Notes: a model not told the origin generated them from the sequence alone. DNA of 64,000 nucleotides from CALFVT01 sp039989855 (GCA_039989855.1 JBDXGZ010000015.1:1-64000), one strand, 5' to 3'. Shown: positions 8,008 through 17,775, counted from the first letter of the stretch. Program-made: numbers and translations.

Positions 8008-10026
8008 GTGGATAAACCGTCTATTGTGACGCCTAACGCGTCTGCTCATGGTCATGGGATATCTGCACATGATCAAGGTGAGATTGTGACCCCGCTTGCA
8101 GCGAATTTTACGCCGCGTCGTCAACGTTTCAACATAGTCGTCCCGCCGATGCTGCAAAAGCTTACAGCATTTGGCAGCTTGAGCGCCTACTTTACGGCGA
8201 TGGTCGCCGTGAGTTGGGTTTTTCTGATGGGTCGCAACTTACCCGATACGACGCGTCTTTGGGATCGTACGCGACCTGTGAGTGTCCAATTTGTTGACCG
8301 TCAAGGCCGTGACCTGATGACCCGCGGGGCTCAGGAAGCGAGCCCAGTTTCGGTCGAAACGTTACCGCCGCATTTGGTTGAAGCGATTTTGTCGATCGAA
8401 GACAGGCGCTTTTACGAGCATGTGGGCATTGATCCTTATTCACTGGCGCGAGCCTTGGTGAAAAATTTAAAAAACCGTGGCTATAGTGAAGGGGCGTCAA
8501 CTCTGACTCAACAGCTCGCTAAAAATGTATTTTTACAATCTGATAAAACGATAGCTCGTAAAACCAAGGAAGCGATCTTAGCCTTATGGCTTGAGCGTGA
8601 CTTCACGAAAGACGAGCTGCTGGAGATGTATCTCGAACGGGTTTATTTCGGGGCAGGGACATGGGGCATTGACGCGGCCGCGCGGAGCTATTTTGGTAAG
8701 CCTGTTACAGATTTAAACGTCTCAGAATCCGCACTTTTGGTGGGCCTGTTAAAAGCCCCCTCGCGCTATAATCCTCGGGCTAATTCAGAGGCTGCGGGGG
8801 CGCGGACGGCGCGTGTCTTGCGCGCGATGAAAGATGTCGGCTATTTGAACCGATGGGAGTATTATTCGGCTCTTTCTGAACCTCTTCACTTTCGTCCGTT
8901 TGAGACGGATGAGATTGGTGAATATTTTGTTGAATGGATATGGCCGCAAATTGAAGAGAAAATCGGCACACCTACGACAGACCTTGTGATTACAACAACA
9001 TTGGATTCTGAGGCCCAAAAAATAGCTGAGGCCGCGCTTGTGACTTATCTCGACAGCGACGCGGCTGAGGACCGTAAAGTCTCCCAAGGGGCGTTGGTTA
9101 GTCTTGACGGGTCGGGTGATGTTTTAGCGATGGTCGGGGGTCGCTCTTTTGAAGACAGCCCGTTTAACCGCGCTGTACAGGCGAAGCGCCAACCTGGCTC
9201 TGCCTTCAAACCTTTTGTGTATTTGACTGCCTTTGAGACAGGGATTAGCCCGTGGGATATACGTTTGGACGCGCCTTATACTATTGCCACGCGCCAAGGC
9301 GATTGGACGCCGCGCAATTTCTCTAAAACCTTTAAGGGGCCTATGCGCCTTGAGACCGCCTTGGCAAAATCTATCAATACGGTCACCGCTGAACTTGGTG
9401 CAGAGGTGGGACTATCGCGTGTGACGGCCAGAGCCGAAGCTTTGGGGCTGGTGGGTTTAGCCGCGCACCCTAGCGTGACGTTAGGGACTGAAGAAGTGAC
9501 GCCTTTGGCGTTAACCCAAAGCTATCAACCGTTTGCCAGCTATGGTTATCAAGCGCCCGCCGCAGGCCTGAGGACGATCTCAACGTCTGATGGGCGTATT
9601 CTTTACGACCGCCACCTAGCAGGGGATGCACCAGCCCCCGTTCGAAAAATTGATCAGCAAAATCTCGGCCTGATTAACCGCGCGATGAAACAGGTGGTCG
9701 ATAGCGGCACAGGCCGCGCGGCCCGTATTCGTGGCCGTGATGTTGCTGGGAAAACAGGAACAACCAATGATTACCGCGACGCTTGGTTTGTCGGTTATGT
9801 GCCAGACATGGTGACAACGGTTTGGCTTGGAAATGATGATAATAGCCCCATGGACAGGATGACTGGCGGCGCAGCCCCCGCGCGGATTTGGAAATCTTAT
9901 ATGGAACAAGTGCTAGACGGGGTTCCGAATGCGCGCTTGTCAATTGCCAGTGAACCCATCCTTCAAAGCAAGGATGAACGGCTCGATATTTTATTGTCAG
10001 ATATTGAAAACGCGCTGCCTAATTAA
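8008..10026 (+). CDS. Class A penicillin-binding protein (PBP1A-like)
   Basis: Bifunctional peptidoglycan glycosyltransferase/transpeptidase anchored in the inner membrane. I choose the GTG at 8008 because AGGAGG (7997-8002) lies 5 bp upstream; the GTG at 8002 overlaps that site. Numbered from 8002, a membrane helix lies near 57-77. The GT51 domain has catalytic Glu133 in SIEDRRFYEH and GASTLTQQLAKN. The transpeptidase has the SxxK nucleophile Ser400 (PGSAFKPF), SIN for SxN and the KTG box in GKTGTTND. At about 670 residues it is compact, lacking the large inserted domain of enterobacterial PBP1a. Acts in side-wall elongation or repair; inhibited by beta-lactams. Confidence 0.9.
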   Translation: MDKPSIVTPNASAHGHGISAHDQGEIVTPLAANFTPRRQRFNIVVPPMLQKLTAFGSLSAYFTAMVAVSWVFLMGRNLPDTTRLWDRTRPVSVQFVDRQGRDLMTRGAQEASPVSVETLPPHLVEAILSIEDRRFYEHVGIDPYSLARALVKNLKNRGYSEGASTLTQQLAKNVFLQSDKTIARKTKEAILALWLERDFTKDELLEMYLERVYFGAGTWGIDAAARSYFGKPVTDLNVSESALLVGLLKAPSRYNPRANSEAAGARTARVLRAMKDVGYLNRWEYYSALSEPLHFRPFETDEIGEYFVEWIWPQIEEKIGTPTTDLVITTTLDSEAQKIAEAALVTYLDSDAAEDRKVSQGALVSLDGSGDVLAMVGGRSFEDSPFNRAVQAKRQPGSAFKPFVYLTAFETGISPWDIRLDAPYTIATRQGDWTPRNFSKTFKGPMRLETALAKSINTVTAELGAEVGLSRVTARAEALGLVGLAAHPSVTLGTEEVTPLALTQSYQPFASYGYQAPAAGLRTISTSDGRILYDRHLAGDAPAPVRKIDQQNLGLINRAMKQVVDSGTGRAARIRGRDVAGKTGTTNDYRDAWFVGYVPDMVTTVWLGNDDNSPMDRMTGGAAPARIWKSYMEQVLDGVPNARLSIASEPILQSKDERLDILLSDIENALPN

Positions 10027-10047
10027 GGCGCAGTTAAGGTAAGGCGT

Positions 10048-10845
10048 CTAATTTTCAGCCCCAACTGCGTGAAGGTGCGAGCCGTTTTTACGCAGCCATG
10101 CTTTTGCTGATTTCATATCGGGAAATAAGTCTTCCGTCAGGTCCCAAAAATTAGAACTGTGATCTGCGTGGATCATATGGGCGCATTCATGCGCGCAGAC
10201 ATAATCTAGTACAAAGGGCGGCGCACAAACGAGCCTCCACGAATAGGAAATATAGCCCTCGCCCTGCCGCGAGATACAAGAGCCCCAACGGGTACGACTA
10301 TCGCGGATTGAAATTTTGGCGACGGATTTACCGAGCTTATCGGCGTAAATTTGCGTTGAAGCCTCAAGCGCGGCGCGGGCTTCGCGCTTTAACAGGCGGT
10401 GGCCGCGCCCTGATAAAGTGTCCTCAGTCGCGGGAATAATAATCTCACGCGCCTCGCGGTCAATCTTCGCATGACCCCGTGGGCCCGGCATGACGACACT
10501 ATAGAGTTCGCCTTCAAATAAAAGATCACCGCCAGGGGTAAAGGGTTGGGGTTCAGGTAAGCCTTCAAGTTGGACATTAATCCAGTCTATTTTTTCTGCG
10601 ACGAATTTTTGCGCCTTCGGCAAGGCGCGCGCGTTGGGCACAATGACGGTGACTTGGCGGTCTGAGGGGTGAACCCGTAAGGAAATGCGTGAGGCGCGTT
10701 TCGAGAATTTATAAAATATACGTGGATCGGCTGGATCAAAGAAATCAACTGCACCTGACCTTAATCTGGCTGTTTTTTCATTGGACTGTTTAGATTGACC
10801 CTTTAAAGATGTCTTTGGACGCCAAAAGGGGAGTAAACCTGTCAT
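10048..10845 (-). CDS. YgjP-type zinc metallopeptidase (COG1451)
   Basis: Predicted M48/SprT-like metal-dependent hydrolase with the zinc site HECAH plus a third ligand in ADHSSNFW near the C-terminus, typical of the YgjP/DUF45 family. The preceding SIRDSRTRWGSC and YISYSWRLVCAP are also diagnostic. An upstream extension to 10980 would run deep into the next gene, so I place the start at the ATG at 10845; ATG at 10854 is also possible. Either way the start overlaps the divergent gene at 10844: the two ATG codons share two bases. Substrate unknown; cytosolic. Confidence 0.78.
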   Translation of the reverse strand: MTGLLPFWRPKTSLKGQSKQSNEKTARLRSGAVDFFDPADPRIFYKFSKRASRISLRVHPSDRQVTVIVPNARALPKAQKFVAEKIDWINVQLEGLPEPQPFTPGGDLLFEGELYSVVMPGPRGHAKIDREAREIIIPATEDTLSGRGHRLLKREARAALEASTQIYADKLGKSVAKISIRDSRTRWGSCISRQGEGYISYSWRLVCAPPFVLDYVCAHECAHMIHADHSSNFWDLTEDLFPDMKSAKAWLRKNGSHLHAVGAEN

Positions 10846-12409
10846 GCCATTCATCCAAAAATTACCACTACGCCAAACCGTTTCAGCTCTTGCAATAGGC
10901 TCTATCATGATTGCTGGCGGGTGCAAATCTAAGAATGGGGGCGCGGATGAAGTTAATGACGCCGCGGTTTCCATTAGCAAAAATGATTATGGTGACATTG
11001 GGGATGTGCTGAAAGTTCCGGCGCGTAAGGTTTCAGCGGACGAATCTGAAAAAGTTTTGAAAGCGATCGGTCTTTGGGATGAGAGCAAGGCGCTTAAGTG
11101 GGATGACCGAAGTGGCGGCGACGGAACATATACGTTCAAAAACATTTCAAGCACGGACGAAGCCGGCCAAACCTTTAAAGCCAAACATTTGACGTTGGCG
11201 GGTCTGCATATGGATGAGGGTAGACCTTTGGCTGACCTCGTTGAAATGGGCGGCTTGAAACTGACGGGTAAGGACACATCTTTGAGTATTGATAATTTAG
11301 GTTTGACCGAAATAGCCCTATCAAAAAACATTGCGGCCTTGTCAGAGATTGATGATCTTCTCGATTTGGATGTGCTTGATATTAATGATGACACGCAGAG
11401 CGAAGGGCCGACCTCATTTGTCATGTCTGGCGTGAAAGGCCGCTCGGATGAAGCTGAATTTTCGATTGCTAATGTCGGATGGGGCCAAGACCCAAAGACA
11501 TCGCATTTGCGCTTCGCCGCCAAAGACCTCACGATAAAGACGACGGGCAAAAGCGCGGCAACGATTAAATTAGCCTCTGCAAATGTTAAGGGATTGGAAG
11601 CTGTAAAGGATGCGGCCTCTGTCACAGGAAACAATGGATTTTTAGAGCTTTTAGCGCAAGGTCAAGGGTTTGGAGATGTTGAGGTCAACGGGCTTGAGGT
11701 CACCTCGGATGCGGTCATGCTTAACTTGCCAAATTTATCGCAAAGCGTGACGACTAAGGGTCATATCATGCACGGCAATTTTGAAATGCCAAGCCTAACC
11801 GTCTCTATTCAAGATAATGACGACCTCCCTGCGGAGGCCAGACAAGGGCTGGCGATGTTGAAAAGCTTGGGCTTTGATGAATTGGTTTTTTCTTCAAAAG
11901 GGCAAACGGAAACTAATCAAAAAACAGATCACACGATGGTTAAGGCTATCAGTCTAGATTTGAAAGATGGGTTTGATTTAAACTATAAGGGTCAATTTTC
12001 AGGCTTTGGTGCGATGAAAAGACTCGGAGCGGAACCGACGTTAGGTGATATAGAAACGGCGCAGGCCAATATTAAAATCCATGATTTTGGTTTAAGCCTT
12101 GAAGATAAATCTATTGTTGACCGTGGGTTTAAATTGGCAGGAGAGATGACAGGACAGAAGCCAGATGCTTTACGGCGTCAGGCGAAGGGCGTTTTAGCAC
12201 TTGGTAGCCTTGCGGCCTTCACTCAAGATGACGGGGCTATCTATGCTGAATTTACGAAAGCTCTTGGTGATTTTATCGAAGATGGCGGGACGTTAAATAT
12301 TGCCCTTAATCCCGATACGCCCTTGTCCTTGTCTGATTTTGACGACCTTAGTCGCGGTAAAAAGCCCGACTTAAACCGTCTTGGTTTCTCGGCCTCGACG
12401 ACAAAATAA
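10844..12409 (+). CDS. Unknown lipoprotein-like beta-rich repeat protein
   Basis: A 521-residue exported protein. The N-terminus is basic and hydrophobic and ends in IAGGCKSK, a plausible but imperfect lipobox with Cys27. The rest consists of recurring short amphipathic strands (LTLAGLHMDEG, MSGVKGRSDEAEF, FRLAAKDLTIKT-like units), reminiscent of AsmA/YdgA-type periplasmic beta-helical proteins, but I cannot place it in a family. A GGGGAG ribosome site precedes the ATG by 9 bp, and a strong terminator follows. It overlaps the start of the divergent metallopeptidase. Probably sits at the periplasmic face of a membrane. Confidence 0.65.
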   Translation: MPFIQKLPLRQTVSALAIGSIMIAGGCKSKNGGADEVNDAAVSISKNDYGDIGDVLKVPARKVSADESEKVLKAIGLWDESKALKWDDRSGGDGTYTFKNISSTDEAGQTFKAKHLTLAGLHMDEGRPLADLVEMGGLKLTGKDTSLSIDNLGLTEIALSKNIAALSEIDDLLDLDVLDINDDTQSEGPTSFVMSGVKGRSDEAEFSIANVGWGQDPKTSHLRFAAKDLTIKTTGKSAATIKLASANVKGLEAVKDAASVTGNNGFLELLAQGQGFGDVEVNGLEVTSDAVMLNLPNLSQSVTTKGHIMHGNFEMPSLTVSIQDNDDLPAEARQGLAMLKSLGFDELVFSSKGQTETNQKTDHTMVKAISLDLKDGFDLNYKGQFSGFGAMKRLGAEPTLGDIETAQANIKIHDFGLSLEDKSIVDRGFKLAGEMTGQKPDALRRQAKGVLALGSLAAFTQDDGAIYAEFTKALGDFIEDGGTLNIALNPDTPLSLSDFDDLSRGKKPDLNRLGFSASTTK

Positions 12410-12418
12410 GTTCAAAAG

Positions 12419-12450
12419 ACCCGCTTTTGTTAAAGCGGGTTTTTTGTTTT
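12419..12450 (+). terminator. Intrinsic terminator for the 10844 lipoprotein gene
   Basis: Stem acccgcttt (12419-12427) and aaagcgggt (12432-12440) with loop tgtt, followed by tttttgtttt. It overlaps the last codons of the convergent senC gene. Confidence 0.9.
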
Positions 12451-13041
12451 ATAGTCATCAAGTCTGTTCATGAGATCACGCACAGATGTTCCGTGGGTGA
12501 AAACATCGACAAATTCCCCGTCTTTGTCGAACAAATATATCAAGCTGACATGATCCACTAGATAATCGCTGGCGTCGTCTTGTTCAACTTTAACGGCGTA
12601 AATCTTATAGGCGGCCTTCGCGGCGGTGACCTGCTCAACTGTACCTGTAAAGCCTTGTAGGCCTTTGGGGAAAATCGGGGCGCTGACATATTGCTTTAAT
12701 AGCTCTGGTGTGTCGCGTTCTGGATCAACGGAAAACAGGACTGTTTGGAAATAGTCGCCCTTTGGGTCGACCGTGGCCATAGCCGTCCCGATAGATTGTA
12801 GCGCAGTGGGGCAAATATCTGGACAATAAGTAAAGCCGAAATAAGTCAGGGTCGGGCGGCCTAATAGGCTTTGCTCCGTAACTATGTCCCCGTCTTGATT
12901 GAGCAGCGTAAAGGGCCCACCAATCTCTGCGGTTCCGCTGACAACAATGTTTTTACCTGAACGGGCAACAGGTTCGTTTGGGCTACAGGACGAAAGGCCT
13001 AGCATGAGGGCGAACATAAAACAGAGGGGTTTGAGCTGCAT
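12430..13041 (-). CDS. senC: SCO1/SenC/PrrC family lipoprotein
   Basis: Thioredoxin-fold copper chaperone for the CuA site of cytochrome oxidase, also able to relay redox state to RegB. The lipobox is LSSC (Cys21, counting from 13047), so it is anchored to a membrane facing the periplasm. The metal ligands are Cys75 and Cys79 in FTYCPDICP and His166 in VDHVSLIY, all present. I prefer the ATG at 13041, 7 bp after an AAAAGG site. It lies divergently beside regB, matching the regB-senC linkage of purple bacteria. Confidence 0.9.
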   Translation of the reverse strand: MQLKPLCFMFALMLGLSSCSPNEPVARSGKNIVVSGTAEIGGPFTLLNQDGDIVTEQSLLGRPTLTYFGFTYCPDICPTALQSIGTAMATVDPKGDYFQTVLFSVDPERDTPELLKQYVSAPIFPKGLQGFTGTVEQVTAAKAAYKIYAVKVEQDDASDYLVDHVSLIYLFDKDGEFVDVFTHGTSVRDLMNRLDDYKTKNPL

Positions 13042-13160
13042 AACCATACCTTTTGAATTTAAAACTGTTTAGCGAAAATGAAGGCCATCTGCAAAGGCTT
13101 CATTGTCGCAAGTGAGATCATAACAAATTAGGCCATGACCCTTGTCAGATAGATGGAGCT

Positions 13161-14615
13161 TTGTATAGATGGGTTATGCCCTCTCGTTTTGAAAATCCGT
13201 CATCCTTTAGATATAAAATCATTCAATATTTTGGATCTTTGCGTTTAGGAATGTCATCATCAAGAGAGAGTAGAAACAATCAGTTTGCTAGAATTTCGCC
13301 CCATACATCGGGCCGTTTGCGACGATCTACATTGATTACGTTGCGGTGGATGGCTGTGATGGGTCAAACTTTGGCGCTTATGATTGTCACTTTATCGCTG
13401 AAGTTCTCACTTCCAATCTGGTCCGCATTTGGCGTTATTGCGGTCAGCGTTGTTTTAAATATAATATTAACAGCGACCTTACCGCTAGACCGCAGGGTCA
13501 GCGATACAGAAGCTGTCTTACAGTTGGGCTATGATATTTTACATCTCTCGGCCTTGCTGTGGTTGACAGGCGGGATGGTCAATCCCTTTTCTCTATTGTT
13601 CTTGGCCCCCGTTGTTACTGCGGCGACGACTTTAAACCGGAAGGTGTTTTCTACGCTTTCGATTTTGACGATTACGGCGTCACTCTTATTATTGTTTTAC
13701 CATTTACCCCTGCCGTGGAACCCTGTCGGTGAATTTGATGTTCCTGATATTTATGCGTTTGGGGGATGGACCGCTTTGATGGTTGGGATTGGGTTTAGCT
13801 CTCTTTATACATGGAGAGCCTCGCTCGAATCTCAGCGTATGTCAGAAGCTTTGGCGTCGACGCAGGCAGTCTTGGCCCATGAGCAAAAACTAGCCGCTCT
13901 TGGCAGCTTGGCGGCGGCGGCGGCGCATGAGCTTGGGACGCCGCTTGCGACTATACAGATAACGGCCAAAGAGATGGAGCGGGAAATTGCGGCAGGGAGT
14001 CCCTTGGCCGAAGATGCGGCGCTATTACGGTCTCAAGCGGAACGATGCCGAGATATTTTGCATAGGCTATCTATTCGTGGAGACGAAGAAGACCCAATGC
14101 ATAATGTTTTATCTTTTGAAGATTTGATCAATGAAGCGGTCTCGCCTTTCATTGATGCGACTGACCCGATCAATATTGATATGGTGTTTAAGGGGGAGGG
14201 GCCAGACCCACGTTTGAAACGTCAACCTGAACTGATTTTTGGGTTGAAAAACTTCATTGAAAATGCCCTCGATTTTGCCGCTCATGAAGTCTTGATTGAA
14301 ACGGATTGGAACGCAGAGCGGGTGAAAATCATGATCTGTGATGATGGCCCTGGGTTTGATCCGCGTATCCGTGACCGGCTTGGGGAACCTTATGTGTCGG
14401 CCCGTCCGAGTGATGGCAAAGCGGGAGGGTTGGGCCTCGGCGTCTTTATTGCGAAGACTTTAATTGAGCGAACAGGCGGACAGGTGACCTTTGGCCATCA
14501 TAAAGGTATGGGCGGCGCGGTTGTGGTTTTACAATGGCCCCGCGCGCATCTCACACAGACTCAGATTGGCGAGACACAGATAGACATTATGCTCCCAAAT
14601 GAAAAGTCGACCTAA
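13161..14615 (+). CDS. regB: Redox sensor histidine kinase RegB/PrrB/ActS
   Basis: Membrane kinase of the RegB/RegA system. About six membrane helices (roughly 55-220) include the quinone-sensing heptapeptide GGMVNPF (137-143). The dimerisation helix carries phospho-acceptor His256 in AAAAAHELGTPLATI, and Cys296 in QAERCRDIL matches the redox-switch cysteine of Rhodobacter RegB (Cys265). The HATPase has the N-box NFIENALDFA and the G-boxes DDGPGFD and GGLGLGVF. The start is unsure: TTG at 13161 is the frame's first start, and ATG at 13176 or 13251 would remove an unconserved basic leader. Its regulator regA is at 1004-1561. Confidence 0.92.
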   Translation: MYRWVMPSRFENPSSFRYKIIQYFGSLRLGMSSSRESRNNQFARISPHTSGRLRRSTLITLRWMAVMGQTLALMIVTLSLKFSLPIWSAFGVIAVSVVLNIILTATLPLDRRVSDTEAVLQLGYDILHLSALLWLTGGMVNPFSLLFLAPVVTAATTLNRKVFSTLSILTITASLLLLFYHLPLPWNPVGEFDVPDIYAFGGWTALMVGIGFSSLYTWRASLESQRMSEALASTQAVLAHEQKLAALGSLAAAAAHELGTPLATIQITAKEMEREIAAGSPLAEDAALLRSQAERCRDILHRLSIRGDEEDPMHNVLSFEDLINEAVSPFIDATDPINIDMVFKGEGPDPRLKRQPELIFGLKNFIENALDFAAHEVLIETDWNAERVKIMICDDGPGFDPRIRDRLGEPYVSARPSDGKAGGLGLGVFIAKTLIERTGGQVTFGHHKGMGGAVVVLQWPRAHLTQTQIGETQIDIMLPNEKST

Positions 14616-14641
14616 GTGCCAACTTAAGGGGTAGGCTTACC

Positions 14642-16960
14642 TTATTTATCGGTTCCAAATTTTTCGAGAAAAAACTCTAAGATTTGGCGGTCTCTATGCG
14701 TTCGGTTTTCTGCCGCGCGGAAGCCGTGCTTTTCCCCGGGATAGGTCATGATCCGCATATTGTGCCGTCCGGCCTTTTGCATCGCGTCCATTAATTTCAC
14801 AGAATGGCGGAAGACAACATTATCATCTGCCATGCCGTGAATAAGGAGCGTATCTTCTGTCAGCCCGTTAATATGTGCGAAGACGGAATTATTCTCATAA
14901 GACCCTTGTGTGTAATTCGGGTGGTCAGGGCGGGGGTCCCCGAGATAGCGTTCCGTATAGGCCGTATCATAGAGCGCCCAATCTGTGACGGGTGCGCCTG
15001 AAACGCCTGCGCTATAATGATTGGTCTGTGCTAACATGTGCAGGGTCATATAGCCGCCGTAAGACCAGCCGTAAATTCCCATCTTATCAGGATCGACGAA
15101 AGGTTGAGACTTGAGCCATTCGGCCCCTGCTGATTGATCCACCACTTCGGCATGTCCCATGCTGCGGTAAAGCACATCTTCAAAGGCTTTGCCCCGGTTG
15201 GTTGCGCCGCGGTTATCAAGTGAGAAAACAATAAATCCGTGAGCGGCGAGCATTTGTGAAAATAAAGTACGGCCCCAACCATGATTGACGCGTTGTACGC
15301 CTGGGCCGCCGTAGACAATTGTAATCGTTGGCCGCTTTTCACCGGGCGCCAAATCTTTAGGTTTATAAAGATAATAATCCATCATCGTACCGTCATCGGC
15401 GGGAATTTGTCCAAACTCAGGTGTGATATGGGCGTCGAGATATTCACTGTAGGGATGATCACTGTCGTTCGATAAGGCGTTTTCGCTCAACCATAAGAGC
15501 GGCTGGCCTTTATTATCAAACACACGGCTTTGGGGCGGCGTGTCAAAACGGTTGAAGCCGCCAATATAGCGTGTGCAATTTCCATCAAAGCGCGCGCTAT
15601 GCTGTCCACTGCCTTCGGTAAGTTGCGTCAGGCCGCTTCCGTCCATTTTCATTGTAAAGATATGTCGGTCGAGCGGTGTATCTTTCCAGCCGGTCAGGTA
15701 GAGGTCGCCCGTGTCTTCGTTAAAACAGCTGAGGGAATTCACTAATAGATTATCAGGCGAGATGGCGGTTTCACGTCCATCAGGCGAGAGGCGAAAAACT
15801 TGCCGTTTATCATTTCGCTCTGCCGTGTAGAGAAGATCGCCGTTTTTAAGAGCGGTATAATCAGAGCGAATATTGAGCCATGTTGGTGATGTCTCCTCAT
15901 TCAAAAGCTTTGAGGTTCCGCTCTTTGGATCGATTTGGAGAATTTTATGGGATTTATGATCACGGCTTAAAATTCCAGCGTAAACAGTTTTTCCGTCTCG
16001 CGCCCATGTTACCCGGGTCAAGTATATGTCTTCATTGCGGCCCAGGTCAGCCCAAACGGTGGGGCCTCCTTGGCGAGAGATAAGCCCAAGCTTCACGCGG
16101 GCATTATCCGTTCCCGCAAAAGGGTAGCGTTGATGGATGGTTGAGATGCCGTCCGCACCAAAATCTAAACGGCTTTCAATGGCAATCGGGCTTTCATCAA
16201 TTTGGCTGTAGGCGATTTGTGTTTCGTTGGGTGACCACCAGTAGCCGCTTGAGCGCGCAAGTTCTTCTTGAACGACAAAACTCGCGGTTGCGTTACGCCG
16301 TGTCTGAGTTGCGCTGTCTGTTAATTGGCGCTCCAGCCCTGTTTTCAAATCTGTCACGTAGAGTTCATTGTCACGAACATAGGCGACGTAGCGGCCTGAT
16401 GATGAGAGTTTAGGGTCGGATTCAAACCCGAGGGTTGCTGTGACCTGCCGACTTTTCTTTTTGTCTAAGTCATAGAGGTAAATATCTCCGCCGAGAGGGA
16501 ACATCAAAAGACGCTCAGAAATAAATTGATAGCTGATAATACCCCCCCCATATTCACGGGCTCGTTCACGTCTATTTTTCTCTTCTTCTGATAAAACTTC
16601 GGGGCCTGAAATTAAGTCGGTTGAGCTGACGAGCAGGCTCGCCTTGCCGCTTTCAATATCATAGGCCCAGAGATCTTGCTGACCCGGATTATTTGCAGGT
16701 CCCTGCAGAAATGTGACCATGCTGCCGTCAGGTGAAATCGTCGGGCGACGTAAAGAGGCCCCGCTTAGACTCGGGGCGGCATTTAATCGTTCGGGGGTTA
16801 ACTTTCCAGATTCTGGATTGTTTGTAAGAAATGAGGAGTTTTTTGACTCTGTGCTATCTGGCTTATCCGTGACGTTATTTTGACAGGCGCTTAACGCTAA
16901 AAAGCTAACGGATAGACATATGGTTTTGGTCAATGATGATGTGAAGACTTTATATGTCAT
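14642..16960 (-). CDS. Dipeptidyl-peptidase IV-like S9 lipoprotein
   Basis: Prolyl-oligopeptidase-family serine peptidase, 772 residues, releasing N-terminal dipeptides. The signal ends in LALSAC with lipidated Cys26. An eight-bladed beta-propeller (about 60-510) contains the paired glutamates Glu232-Glu233 in VVQEELARSSGYWWSPN, which in DPP-IV bind the substrate amino terminus. The alpha/beta-hydrolase domain carries nucleophile Ser633 (GWSYGGY), Asp712 (IHGMADDNV) and His745 (GEKHGF). Catalytically complete. Together with the type II secretion system it fits a protein-degrading lifestyle. It converges with regB. Confidence 0.9.
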   Translation of the reverse strand: MTYKVFTSSLTKTICLSVSFLALSACQNNVTDKPDSTESKNSSFLTNNPESGKLTPERLNAAPSLSGASLRRPTISPDGSMVTFLQGPANNPGQQDLWAYDIESGKASLLVSSTDLISGPEVLSEEEKNRRERAREYGGGIISYQFISERLLMFPLGGDIYLYDLDKKKSRQVTATLGFESDPKLSSSGRYVAYVRDNELYVTDLKTGLERQLTDSATQTRRNATASFVVQEELARSSGYWWSPNETQIAYSQIDESPIAIESRLDFGADGISTIHQRYPFAGTDNARVKLGLISRQGGPTVWADLGRNEDIYLTRVTWARDGKTVYAGILSRDHKSHKILQIDPKSGTSKLLNEETSPTWLNIRSDYTALKNGDLLYTAERNDKRQVFRLSPDGRETAISPDNLLVNSLSCFNEDTGDLYLTGWKDTPLDRHIFTMKMDGSGLTQLTEGSGQHSARFDGNCTRYIGGFNRFDTPPQSRVFDNKGQPLLWLSENALSNDSDHPYSEYLDAHITPEFGQIPADDGTMMDYYLYKPKDLAPGEKRPTITIVYGGPGVQRVNHGWGRTLFSQMLAAHGFIVFSLDNRGATNRGKAFEDVLYRSMGHAEVVDQSAGAEWLKSQPFVDPDKMGIYGWSYGGYMTLHMLAQTNHYSAGVSGAPVTDWALYDTAYTERYLGDPRPDHPNYTQGSYENNSVFAHINGLTEDTLLIHGMADDNVVFRHSVKLMDAMQKAGRHNMRIMTYPGEKHGFRAAENRTHRDRQILEFFLEKFGTDK

Positions 16961-17203
16961 GCGGACGGTCCTAGTCGTTTATAATTTGAATTCATATTAT
17001 AACTATATATGAAACATATTCTGCCAATGACGCAAGGTCATTGCGTTTGTGTTAAATGCGCGTCTCTTATTAATATCCAAATTAAACTGATGAACACAAT
17101 ATAAACAATTTGTGAGCTCACGGGAAACCGTCGCTATGTTTATGATTGATTAAGCCTAACTTGGTAATATTCTCATATTGAATTATGAATGAGGGCAAGT
17201 CCT

Positions 17204-17686
17204 ATGTTTAAGAAACTCGCAATAACGACCATGGCATTATCTGTGTCTGCACTTTTGTCTGTATCGGCACATGCTATGAGCGCATCGCAAAAAGTTGAGG
17301 TTGAGCACCAAGTCAAACAACCTAATGGTGACGTAACATTTGTAACAACAGCTCCTGATAAAGTTTTACCCGGTGATACGCTAATATATACAGTTGATTT
17401 TCATAATGATAAAAATGAAGTGACTGAAAACTTTCGTATTGATATGCCCGTTCCTGCTGAAATTACCTATATTGAAGGTACAGCTTTGAGAGATGATGCT
17501 ATTATTCTCTATTCTGTTGACGGTGGTAATAATTACCAAGTGCGCGATCAACTTTTGGTTCGCGTGGCTGAAGGCGGAACTCGCGCCGCCGTTGCTGAAG
17601 ATATTACGCATATCAGATGGACCTTAACCGAAAAAATCCAGCCAGGTGCCAGAGGCGATATAAAGTTTAAAGGTCGGTTAAAATAG
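17204..17686 (+). CDS. Small secreted DUF11-like protein
   Basis: A 160-residue exported protein with a clear signal peptide (KLAITTMALSVSALLSVSA, cleavage after AHA). The mature part is one immunoglobulin-like beta-sandwich resembling DUF11/CARDB domains: APDKVLPGDTLIYTVDFHN, then RIDMPVPAEITYIEGTA and IRWTLTEKIQPGARGDI. Start chosen at the ATG at 17204, 8 bp after GAGGG; the frame extends upstream without a ribosome site. A strong terminator follows, so it can be expressed alone. First of three secreted proteins of similar fold in a row; probably extracellular or periplasmic. Function unknown. Confidence 0.72.
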   Translation: MFKKLAITTMALSVSALLSVSAHAMSASQKVEVEHQVKQPNGDVTFVTTAPDKVLPGDTLIYTVDFHNDKNEVTENFRIDMPVPAEITYIEGTALRDDAIILYSVDGGNNYQVRDQLLVRVAEGGTRAAVAEDITHIRWTLTEKIQPGARGDIKFKGRLK

Positions 17687-17749
17687 TCTTAAAAAAGCTC
17701 TTTATAACCCCAGACTAACAACTTAAAAGTGTAAAAAATATGATAATCA

Positions 17750-17775
17750 AGAGACCTCTGAGGTCTCTTTTTTTT
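17750..17775 (+). terminator. Intrinsic terminator after the small DUF11-like gene
   Basis: Arms agagacct (17750-17757) and aggtctct (17761-17768) with a 3-nt loop, running into eight or more T. Separates the 17204 gene from the two larger DUF11-type genes. Confidence 0.9.

Noticed and set aside
13161..13250. Frame-start extension of RegB as a functional sensor segment
   Set aside because: The first 30 residues look unconserved and start at TTG; more likely untranslated or a mis-start.
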